Origin: Fagopyrum homotropicum
Taxonomy: Eukaryota > Streptophyta > Magnoliopsida > Caryophyllales > Polygonaceae
NCBI GenBank assembly: GCA_033239125.1
Contig: BSWB01000008.1
Location: forward strand, 14,972,001 to 15,036,000
Length of the DNA stretch: 64,000 bases
Direction: 5' to 3'
Position numbers and translations under genes: made by a program. Below are positions 55,266-64,000 of this stretch, piece after piece. The notes beneath the pieces were generated by a model. It made no database searches. It was not told the DNA's origin and saw only the letters and a list, made by a program, of their open reading frames with translations. Every line of letters begins with the position of its first letter. Within the stretch, counting starts at the first letter, position 1.

Positions 55266-55890
55266 GAGATGCCTCCTAAGCTAAGAGATACGGGATCTTT
55301 TTGTGTGCCAATTGGAGTGGGAGAAGTAAAGTATGAAGCCCTATGTGATCTTGGGGCAAGTGTAAGCATCATCCCGCTTGCACTTTGCAACAAGGTTGGG
55401 CTAGGAGAGCCAAAGTTGGTCAAGATGACCCTTTAGATGGCGGACCGTTCGATCACTCACCCGGTTGGAATCTTGGAGGACATACCGGTGCAACTAGGAA
55501 AGTTTTATGTGCCCATAGACTTCGTTGTTTGGACATCCCGGCAGACTATCCGGTTCCCATTATCTTAGGGAGACCTTTCCTAGCCACTTCCGGATGTTTA
55601 CTGGATTGCAAAAATGGAATTATCTCCTTCAACATTGGAGAAGAGAATATCATGTTCAAAATATCCACGATGATGAAAGGGACAGCCCTTGGTGAAGATG
55701 TGTTCAACATTGTCGAGCAAGAGGAATCTAGAGAAGTTGTGAGCTCGATCTTGATCAAGGACCCCTTGGAGAAGGTTCTTAGCTTAAGTTTGATGGAGGA
55801 AGGAGTTGAGGAGGCTTGCAATGAAGAAATCAAGGCTTTGGAAGCATTGGAAAAGGAGACAAGAGTTGAATTTGAAGTACACGAAGGTGT
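55266..55890 (+). pseudogene. protease (Ath-C), one stop and one frameshift
   Basis: CDLGASVSIIPL keeps the catalytic Asp. TAG at 55434 replaces Tyr, and a one-base deletion near 55530 moves the rest (IPADYPVPIILGRPFLAT) into the pol frame. Confidence 0.88.
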
Positions 55891-58153
55891 GCTGAATTGC
55901 TGTGTGAACCACGGCCTGGGGGGAAGAACCACAGCCGTGGAATGTCCCGTGGAACTCTCTGGAATGCTCAAAAAGGCTAGCTTTACAAGTTCCACGGCCG
56001 TGGTTCTGCCAGAGCCCGTGACATTGCCCGTGGTTTCTCTAGAAACTGCATTGGTTGTTGATCAAGCTTCAAGGAGCTTTGGGGAGTCTTCCATGGCTTT
56101 GGATTCATCTCAACCAACATTTTATGGAGCATCTCCAATCGATAAAGGTCCTCCTAAACTTGAACTTAAACCCCTCCCCTCTCATCTTAAGTATGCTTTT
56201 CTTGGTGATAATTCTACATATCCGGTGATTGTTAATGCATGCTTGAATGATGATGAGTTGAGTAGATTATTGCATGAGTTGAGATTGCATAGGAAGGCTA
56301 TTGGCTATACCATTGATGATTTAGTTGGCATTAAACCTTCTTTGTGCATGCATAAGATCTTAATTGAAGATAATCATAAACCTTCAATTGAACCTCAAAG
56401 AAGACTAAACACCATCATGAAAGAAGTAGTAAAGAAAGATATTCTTAAATTGCTAGATGCGGGAATCATTTTCCCGATTTCGGATAGTAAGTTGGTTAGT
56501 CCCGTGCATGTGGTTCCTAAGAAGGGTGGGATGACCGTAGTAACTAATGAAAATAATGAACTAATTCCGAGTAGAACGGTTACAGGATGGAGGATGTGTA
56601 TAGACTATAGGAAACTAAATGTGGCCTCTAGGAAAGATCACTTCCCTCTTCCCTTTATTGACCAAATTCTAGAGAGATTAGTTCAACATTCCCATTTTTG
56701 CTACTTAGACGGTTATAGTGGATTCTTCCAAATCCCTATCCACCCCGATGACCAAGAGAAAACTACATTCACATGTCCTTGGGGTACATTTGCATATAGG
56801 AGAATGCCATTTGGGTTGTGTAATGCACCCGCCACCTTTCAAAGGTGTATGATGGCTATCTTTTTTGAGTATATTGAGAATATCATGGAAGTATTTATGG
56901 ATGATTTCTCTTTTTATGGATCTTCATTTGATGATTGTTTAGCTAACTTGTCTTTAGTGCTTAAGAGATGTGAGGAGACAAACCTTGTCTTAAATTGGGA
57001 AAAATGCCACTTCATGGTAAGTGAAGGCATTGTGTTGGGACACTTGGTGTCCAACCGTGGCATTGAGGTTGATAGGGCTAAGATAGAGACGATAGAGAAG
57101 TTGCCACCACCTACCTCGGTGAAGGGGGTAAGGAGTTTTCTAGGGCATGCCGGTTTTTACCGGAGATTCATTAAAGATTTCTCTAACATTTCTAAGCCTC
57201 TTACTAACCTACTAATGAAAGATGTTGAGTTTGTTTTCTCCAAGGATTGTCTTAAGGCTTTTTGTAGGTTGAAGAATGCTTTGATCTCCGCACCCATCAT
57301 GCAACCGCCGGATTGGAGTCTACCGTTTGAGATCATGTGTGACGCGAGTGATGTAGCCGTTGTGGCTGTTTTGGGGCAAAGGAAAGATGGGCTTACACAT
57401 GCCATTTATTATGCTAGCAAGACGCTAGATGATGCCCAACTCAATTATGCTACCACCGAGAGGGAGTTGTTAGCGGTTGTGTATGCATTTGAGAAGTTCC
57501 GCTCGTATCTTGTTGGACCAAAGGTCATTGTGTATACGGATCATGCTGCGATCCGTTATCTCCTTACAAAGAAGGATGCTAAGCCTCGTTTGATTCGGTG
57601 GATCCTTCTTCTTCAAGAGTTTGACTTGGAAATCCGGGATAAGAAGGGGTCCGAAAATTCTGTGGCGGATCACCTTAGTAGACTCCCACCATTGGAGATT
57701 GAGAAAGATGACATCCCAATTGATGACTCATTCTGGGATGAGCAATTGCAAATGGTGGAGGATTGCTTGCTTCAAGTGTCCAAGGGAAATGAACCATGGT
57801 ATGCCAACATTGTGAACTACCTTGTGTGTGAGGAGGTGCCACCCGGTTTATCCTATGCCCAAAGGAAAAAGTTCTTCAAGGATGTGAGGCATTACTATTG
57901 GAGTGAACCGCTTTTGTTCAAGAGAGGGTTGGATGGAGTCTTTAGGAGATGCATACTGGAGGATGAGGTGGAGAGTGTGATCCGCCATTGTCATTCCTTG
58001 TCATGTGGAGGCCATGCTAGCTCACACAAGACTTGTGCAAAGGTGTTGCAATCCGGGTTCTATTGGCCGAGTTTGTTCAAGGACGTGCAAAATTTTGTGG
58101 TAGCTTGTGATGCTTGCCAAAGGACGGGCAAAGGAGGAATGAGATGCCCTTAA
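55531..58153 (+). CDS. pol: pol segment: PR end, RT, RNase H, INT zinc domain (Ath-C), open
   Basis: About 870 open codons without a stop. PR end, linker with family-2 motifs (55907-56035), PPKLELKPLPSHLKYAFLG, RT with LDGYSGFFQIPI and FMDDFSFYGS, RNase H with CDASDVAVVAVL, TERELLAVVYAFEKF, YTDHAA and ADHLSRLP, then the INT zinc segment ending CDACQRTG. All catalytic acids of RT and RNase H that I can place are present. It ends because a deletion of about 7-8 bases near 58128 shifts the integrase core out of frame. No ATG begins this segment; it would be made as part of gag-pol. Confidence 0.88.
55907..56035 (+). promoter_or_regulatory. family-2 motif cluster in the PR-RT linker (Ath-C)
   Basis: ACCACGGCC, CCACAGCCGTGG, a perfect CCACGGCCGTGG (55992-56003) and two CCCGTGG copies, matching Ath-B 40092-40224. 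Confidence 0.65.
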
Positions 58154-59063
58154 ACAACATACAAGAAGTGGAGATATTTGATGTGTGGGGTGTGGACTTC
58201 ATGGGACCATTCCCTTCTTCATGTGGCAACTTCTACATCCTATTGGTGGTAGACTATGTCTCAAGATGGGTGGAAGCAATCGCTTCTCCCACAAATGATG
58301 CCAAGGTTGTGGTGCAGTTCTTCAACCGAGTGATCTTCCCTAGGTTTGGAACACCAAGGGTGATCATAAGTGATGGAGGGAAGCACTTCACCAATAGGAA
58401 CTGTGAGACACTTTTGGCTAAGTATGGGGTGACTCATAAGGTGGCAACACCTTACCATCCCCAAACTAGTGGCCAAGTGGAGATCTCCAACTGGGAGATA
58501 AAGGAAATTCTTGAGAAGACAGTTTCTAGGACGAGAAAGGATTGGACTATGAAGCTCGATGATGCCTTGTGGGCATATAGAACCGCTTTCAAGACACCAA
58601 TTGGCACCACTCCCTACAAGCTAGTTTATGGCAAGTCTTGCCACCTTCCGGTGGAGATGGAGCATAGAGCATATTGGGCCATTAGGTGGCTGAATTTTGA
58701 CCTCAAGGAGGCCGGTGAGAAAAGATTGCTAGACATGAACGATCTTGAGGAGATCCGGTTGGATGCCTATGAAAATGCCCGGATCTACAAGGAAAGGATC
58801 AAACGTTGGCATGACAAGCGTCTCATCCCGAAGGAGTTGAGTGAAGGCGACCTTGTCCTTCTCTTCAACTCAAGGCTGCGGCTCTTCCCCGGAAAGCTAA
58901 AGTCGAGATGGATGGGTCCTTAAGTGTTGAAGAAGATCTTTCCCGATGGAGCGGTTGAGATAGGAGGGGAGCATTGTGGAGATTTAAGGTGAATGGGCAC
59001 CGTTTGAAGAAGTATATCCCGGGAGCTCCGGTGGATATGATTGCCCCACTTCACCTCGAATGA
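58114..59063 (+). pseudogene. integrase core and C-terminal domain (Ath-C)
   Basis: Continues INT in the frame shifted by the ~58128 deletion: GVDFMGPFPSS, ISDGGKHF and GQVEISN (D, D, E intact), ending at TAA 58921 where Ath-B has a Tyr codon. The final ~45 codons run to the ancestral TGA at 59061, with another one-base deletion near 58985. Confidence 0.88.
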
Positions 59064-59108
59064 GACGCCCCCGAATTTGGTCAAGCTAATGACCTTAAAG
59101 AAGAGCTT

Positions 59109-59126
59109 GATGGGAGGCAACCCATT
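59109..59126 (+). other. post-INT hairpin H1 (Ath-C)
   Basis: GATGGG-AGGCAA-CCCATT, identical to Ath-B. Confidence 0.75.
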
Positions 59127-59177
59127 GGTAGATATCTTTCCCTTTTCGTTTTGTTTTGGTTTTGATTTTTTCTGTTT

Positions 59178-59465
59178 TTGTGTGTTTTTGTGTGTTTGGA
59201 GTTTGTGTTCGAGAATCCAAGTAGCATGGAAGGCTTGCATGACATTTGGATGATGATGATGAGTCCCTCATCAATTATGGGTGGAGCGGACGTGGGACTT
59301 GGACGGCTAGCGGTGCCTAGCGTGGATCCCGACGCCATAACGAACATCATGAGCTCTCTACCATCGTTGATAGGATCATCCGCCATCACTCCTGTTGAGA
59401 GATCCCAAATACCAAAACAAACCATTTTACATTGTGAGGACCCTCTTTCACTCCTCTTTACATGA
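59178..59465 (+). CDS. small conserved ORF after INT (Ath-C), 95 aa
   Basis: Unrecognised. Shares SPSSIMGGADVGLGRLAVPS and a DPDAITN segment with Ath-B 43440-43595. Its N-terminal ~25 residues lie in a TG-rich stretch and are unlikely to be real. Coding status uncertain. Confidence 0.3.
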   Translation: MCVFVCLEFVFENPSSMEGLHDIWMMMMSPSSIMGGADVGLGRLAVPSVDPDAITNIMSSLPSLIGSSAITPVERSQIPKQTILHCEDPLSLLFT

Positions 59466-59475
59466 ATTTCACATT

Positions 59476-59502
59476 GGAGACAATGTGTTTCTAAGTGTGC
59501 GG
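59476..59502 (+). other. hairpin H2 and decayed internal PPT-like sequence (Ath-C)
   Basis: GGAGACA-ATG-TGTTTCT still pairs; the PPT-like part is AAGTGTGCGG. Confidence 0.45.
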
Positions 59503-60713
59503 TGGGGTTTTCATGATCACTTGCATGATTAGCATCTAGGATAGTTTCTTTTAGTCACATGTTTCATTACATCTTGCATTGTACATACATATTTCGAAAA
59601 ATCCAAAAAATCAAAAAATTTTAAAAAAAAATTTAGTGCTTCTAAGCTTGGGAATGACCCTTATGATGAAATTTTCTTGTGAATTGGCTATGGATGGCCT
59701 TGTGTGTTGAATAGATGAATGCATATGTGGACTAGAAGTACTTATCTTGAATCCCATGAATGATTTGTGATTATGATGCTTGCCTTGATTGGATTGAGGA
59801 TTAAAAGTCGAAATTGCATGCTAGTTCTTGCACATCATTTAGGAATGACTAAGGCAATTCATTTTCCTCTACTTCTCATCTTGATCATGTTGCTTGAGCA
59901 CCTCAATTGATGAAAATTTTGACCTCTTTTGACCCATCCGGGAATAGGAGCATGCTAGTGTGTTGATGTGTGTGAAAAACAAGTGTGGGGTGAAGTTGTT
60001 GATGAATGAATGTTGTGAATGAAATGCTGAAATTGTTGTGAAAGTGTAGACAAAAATATAGGTCTGGGGACGTTGGTTTAAATGACGAGTAACTCGGCAC
60101 CATTCACATAATCGGGTGTTTGTGTCTTGCCAAAGTCAAATAAACCGATAGTCCTAACGAACTTTGGTATGTGTGCCCGGTGTGGAGCACCTCGAAAAAT
60201 AAAAAAGCCCGAGGCCCGCTAATCACCAAGGTTTCGGCTTTTGTACACCAATGCCATTGTCTCAAAAATAAGTGAAAGAAAAAGAAAAGAAAAGAAAGAA
60301 AAGAAGGAGAAAATATACACTTGTGGGAAATTGATCAAAAACGAAATTGTGGAGTTTGTTCCATTCCCGGATTAGCATCACATGACCTAGAAAAAATCCC
60401 CACCCAATCACAATGTTTCTTAGCCTCTTCTTTCCTAAGTCCTTGTGACCTATTTGCATGTGTGTAAGACTTAGTGATCTAGATTGGATATACTCATGAT
60501 CATCTTGGTTTGTTCATCTTTGCCTTTCATGCATGCTTTCTGGTTAAGTATAATTGTCTTTCCGTGCCTTCATTCATTTGATGCATGATTGCTTGTTCAT
60601 TTGCCATGAAACATGACTATGAAGGTGATCCAATTTTAGAAGCACAATTCCAAAAATATTTTCAGTTTTTCATGCATTCATAAATCATGTCATCTCTTAG
60701 CCTATAGTCGGAC
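59503..60713 (+). other. Ath-C noncoding 3' region
   Basis: No gene seen. Conserved noncoding block at about 60060-60195, A/G-rich stretch 60274-60312. Confidence 0.6.
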
Positions 60714-60753
60714 TTTGCTCGGGGACAAGCAAACCTTAAGTATGGGGTATTTT
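60714..60753 (+). other. hairpin H3 and polypurine tract (Ath-C)
   Basis: TTTGCTC-GGGGAC-AAGCAAA with one C/A mismatch, then AAGTATGGGG (60738-60747). Confidence 0.7.
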
Positions 60754-62601
60754 TGATAACACGATTTATGACGTAGGTTTAGGCACTCATTTAGATAGTT
60801 TTTCCGCTCATTCATGCATGGTTTAGCACTAGTTCATGACGTTTGCACTCAATTCATGTATTTTGTCGAGATAGACGTCTACACGGACTTTTGCATGCTT
60901 TGTAGGTATTTTGGGAGCTTTAGGAGCTTAATCGATACATTTGAGGATCGTTCCTCGAGATGACACACCTTCGGACTCATTGGGAAGCAAGCTAGGGGCT
61001 AAGAAGGACACATGGGACCTTGTTGGTGCATGCCTTGCACCAAATTGTCGCTTGATGATCCATAAAAGTATAAATCACAAAAACCACGACTACTGGGACT
61101 TCCACAGGCGTGGAAATAGGCCGTGGTTTTCTCTGCACAGCTGTGACAGCTGTCCCACGATCTTCATGGCCAACTCTTGCAATTTGTGGAGAATAAAAGG
61201 TGGTCCTGTAGGCTGTTGAGAGCAGACCCCATCACTCCATTCTCTCCCACACTCTCACCAACACGTATTCTCTCATTAAAAGATTGGATTTTGATCTACT
61301 CTTGGAGGGGAAGAAACACTCTCATTTTGGGGAAGAAAGGAAGAACACTCATCTTAGAAGTTTCATAGTTTTTAGAGAGATTTTGGAGCAACTTGTTGGA
61401 AACGTTTGGAAGGGTTTGTAAGGAATGATTTGAACCTTCTTTTGAAGGGTTGTAAGTCTTACTTAAACTCATTTTCAGCTTGGATTTCTTTGTTCTACTT
61501 GTTCATCTCTATTTCACTTCATTTACTTACTATGAAAGCCTTGAATGTATGCTTGTTGAGTTTGATTGTTAAGATGCTTGTTGTTGGCTAAATAGATGCG
61601 ATTATAGGGTAAGGAAATGATGATTATGGCTTGGACTATGATAGGATAGACTTAAACGTACCTTTGGATGAATTGTTTGCTCGAACCTAGCCTCTGTTGT
61701 AAATCACGGCCTGTTCTAGGTAGTTCCACGGCCGTGGAAGTGAGGAACTGACCGTGCTTTCGTCTGACTTGCTTGTATTGATAAATCTAAGTGTTAGGTT
61801 GTTAGATTGTTGAAATCCTAGTGTTTATTGAGCTAGATCTATCCTAGGGTGACCTAGTGTTAGTAACTAAGTGTGAGAAGAGACCTACCCGGTGATTCTT
61901 GCTCTTACATACCGAAGATGATGAACTCTAGGTAGTAGTGAGCCTCATAAGCCGCTATTTGACTGAGTGTGCTAGGATTGATGTTAGGATTTGCCTTCCC
62001 GAGACTTACCCGGTAAGGAGAGGTTAGATCCCTAGATGACAATCCGGTTTGTGTAGAATTCCTATCCTTAGTCTCTTTGAGACTTACCCGGTGATGAGAC
62101 CTTAGGAACGGACTAGTGGACCATGAGACCTACCCGGTGATTGATCCCAACCTAGAAACATTCCTTCCCAACATACTATAGTTGATCCAAGGAATGATTA
62201 GATAGCTTGAGTCCTATGTCATAACCGGAATTTCTAACCCCTAGAATCCGTTTTTCTCTCTTGCTTACTTATCTTGTGTTTGTGTTTGTGTTTGTTTATT
62301 TGCCTTGCTAGCTTAGTTATTTGTTAAATCTTGCATGATTTGTGATCTTTGATTGATCACCACAAAACCAATCCAAAACATTGAGATTTTCATTTCTTTG
62401 TTTCTTTCTCCTTTCTTAGCCTAGATCAACACTATCCTTAGTCACTATTGATTCAATTTCACCTTAGTCTTTGTGTTCGACCTCGGAATACTATCCTTAC
62501 TACAAAACGACCCATACATTGTGGGTTTCTCTAGGAGTTAGGAAAAATATATCGAGTTATAAATTAAAGACTTTTGCGTGCATCAATTCCTAGATGTAAC
62601 A
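60754..62601 (+). repeat. Ath-C 3' LTR (family 2)
   Basis: TGATAACACG to GATGTAACA. U5 palindrome TTCCACGGCCGTGGAA at 61724-61739. Differs from the 5' LTR at a moderate number of sites. Confidence 0.92.
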
Positions 62602-63557
62602 CCTCATATAAGCAAACGTACCCCAAGGGCACGTAAAAGTATTTTGTGATCATCAGGGTGGATGGGGATTTCGAAGAATCCACTATACCCATCTAAATAG
62701 TAGAAGTGGGAGTATTGTGCCAATCTCTCAAGTATTTGATCGATGAAAGCAAAAGGAAAGTGATCCTTCATTGTTGCTACGTTCAATATCTTATAATCAA
62801 TGCACATTCTCCATCCCGTGACTGTTCTAGTTGGAATCAACTCGTTATTTTTGTTGATGACAACGATCATTCCTCCTTTCTTGGGAACTACGTGGACGGG
62901 ACTCACCCACTTGCTATCAGAAATAGGAAAGATGATACCTACATCAAGTAACTTAAGAACTTCCTTCTTCACAACCTCTTTCATGATCGGATTTAACCGT
63001 CTTTGAGGTTCACATGAAGGCTTATGATCATCTTCCATAAGAATCTTATACATACATAAATAAGGCTTAATACCAACAAGATCATCAATAGTATATCCTA
63101 AAGCTTTCTTATGTAATCTCAACTCATGCATCAGCTTGCTGAGTTCAACCTCACTAAGGTTAGCACTCACAATGATAGGATAAGTAGAGTTAGGTCCTAG
63201 AAAAGCATACCTTAGATGTGAGGGAAGAGGCTTTAACTCCAATATAGGAGGATCTTTAAATGAAGAATTTTGACCTTCCAAAGCGTCTTGGGATGCTTCT
63301 ATAGCTGAGGAAGAAGTATAATTGCATCCTAGAGCACTTCCATGCATCTTCGGAATCCAGAGTTCTAGAAATCTCGACCCCCTTGTTGAAATCTCGGCCG
63401 AGATTTGAGTCGAAGTTGCATTCGAATTTGGAAATCTCGGATGAATTATTTTTTTAATTAAAATCTGGGCCAAGACTTTTACTTCTTGACCGTGGTTTTT
63501 GTCTATGCTCTTCCCTTCCTCTAGCACTTCAAATTCAACCTTGGGATCTTCCTCCAA
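62602..63557 (-). pseudogene. RT N-terminal part with PR-RT linker (Ath-D)
   Basis: The minus strand reads the linker with the motif cluster, LELKPLPSHLRYAFLGPNS, the RT fingers (GWRMCIDYKILNVA) and LDGYSGFFEIPIHPDD with the first catalytic Asp. The frame slips by one base near 62640 and continues across Ath-C at 51338. Confidence 0.88.
63367..63445 (-). promoter_or_regulatory. Ath-D motif cluster in the PR-RT linker
   Basis: Perfect AAATCTCGGCCGAGATTT (63389-63406) with AAATCTCG half sites on both sides. Same place as the family-2 cluster in Ath-B and Ath-C. Confidence 0.65.
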
Positions 63558-64000
63558 GTCCTCTAAAGCTCGGACTTCAGTATTGCAATATTCTTGTATT
63601 CCTGCTTCCCTTGATTCTTCTTCATCATAAATGTTAAAATATTGAGCTTACTACTTTCCTTGATTTTTGTCTATGCTTATGACATTATCAAGTGGATCCT
63701 TGAGCAAAATTGAGCTTACTACTTCCCTTGATTCTTCTTCATCATAAATGTTAAATATATCTTTTCCAAGGGCTGGCTATTTAACCATAGCCGACAGCGT
63801 GAATTCAATATTCTCCTCATTTATGTTGAAGGAGAGTATGACGTTCGTGCAATCCACCATACATCCAGAAGTGACAAGGAATGGTCTTCCAAGAATGATT
63901 GGAACCGGATCATCTGCTGGAATGTCTAGCACCACAAAATCAATAGGAATATAGAATTTACCTAGCTGTACGGGAATGTCTTCAAGGATTCCCACCGGAT
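63558..64000 (-). pseudogene. protease C-terminal part (Ath-D), runs off window
   Basis: The minus strand reads VGILEDIPVQLGKFYIPIDF and IILGRPFLVTSGC. The part with the active-site Asp is beyond the window. A ~31-base segment occurs twice (about 63607-63637 and 63724-63754), indicating a local duplication with breaks. Confidence 0.8.

Larger units (their letters stand above)
51339..62601 (+). mobile_element. Ath-C: full-length family-2 Athila element
   Basis: 11.3 kb, LTRs 51339-53177 and 60754-62601, perfect PBS, gag-PR-RT-RH-INT. The left flank CCTCC (51334-51338) and right flank CCTCA (62602-62606) form a TSD with one mutation: removing Ath-C restores the Ath-D RT frame across the site. 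No env-like ORF. Confidence 0.93.
47909..64000 (-). mobile_element. Ath-D: old minus-strand Athila element with RT, split by Ath-C
   Basis: On the minus strand: PR (from the window edge at 64000), RT (62602-63557, continued at 51338), RNase H, INT, H1, internal promoter and env-like ORF (47909-48200). Neither LTR can be assigned. Ath-C occupies 51339-62601. All coding parts are decayed. Its family motif is AAATCTCGGCCGAGATTT. Confidence 0.8.

Overview
This is a block of plant repetitive DNA, probably pericentromeric heterochromatin of a eudicot. I see no host gene, rRNA, tRNA or prokaryotic feature. Almost every base belongs to LTR retrotransposons of the Ty3/gypsy Athila lineage. The evidence is a primer-binding site complementary to plant tRNA-Asp(GUC) (TGGCGCCGTTGCCGGGGA), LTRs that start TGAT and end ACA, Athila-type gag-PR-RT-RH-INT proteins, and Athila env-like fragments. 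The species cannot be named from the sequence.

The elements are nested and most boundaries are fixed by target-site duplications (TSDs). I use working names. Ath-A (1-9451, +) is decayed and lacks RT/RNase H; its 5' end is off the window, and it sits in the 5' LTR of Ath-E. Ath-E (9452-31105, +) is short and non-autonomous. It is interrupted by Ath-N (11810-18256, +, TSD AATCA), a young non-autonomous element with one 360-aa ORF, and by Ath-M (19238-29116, -, TSD CAAGT), a young element with an uninterrupted gag-PR-INT ORF and no RT/RNase H. Ath-E sits in a minus-strand env-like fragment (31106-31345). Ath-B (31981-46780, +, TSD GTCAT) has three LTRs and sits in another LTR-like sequence (31346-31980 plus 46786-47318). 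Ath-D (about 47909-51338 and 62602-64000, -) is an old autonomous-type element. Ath-C (51339-62601, +, TSD CCTCA/CCTCC) inserted into its RT gene.

Three LTR families occur: family 1 (Ath-A, N, M), family 2 (Ath-B, C) and family 3 (Ath-E). All carry four copies of a GAGACTTACCCGGT repeat in U5 at nearly fixed spacing, an 'AGGCAA' hairpin after the INT stop, a hairpin in front of the polypurine tract (PPT), a second hairpin plus PPT-like copy about 1.2-1.3 kb upstream, and a conserved noncoding block. By contrast each family has its own short CpG-rich palindrome, repeated at matching positions: upstream of the U3 TATA box, in U5, and inside or between coding domains. The palindromes are CACCTCGACCGAGGTG (family 1), CCACGGCCGTGG (family 2), AAATCGACCGATTT (family 3) and AAATCTCGGCCGAGATTT (Ath-D). 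In Ath-A, Ath-M and Ath-D the same motif plus a TATA box also sits just upstream of the env-like region, which suggests an internal promoter.

The interpretation I favour is a community of autonomous and non-autonomous elements. Elements without RT (Ath-M, Ath-A) or with only a degenerate integrase-like ORF (Ath-N, Ath-E) would borrow enzymes from relatives while keeping shared RNA signals and family-specific DNA motifs. The structures are read directly from sequence; the functional interpretation is inference.
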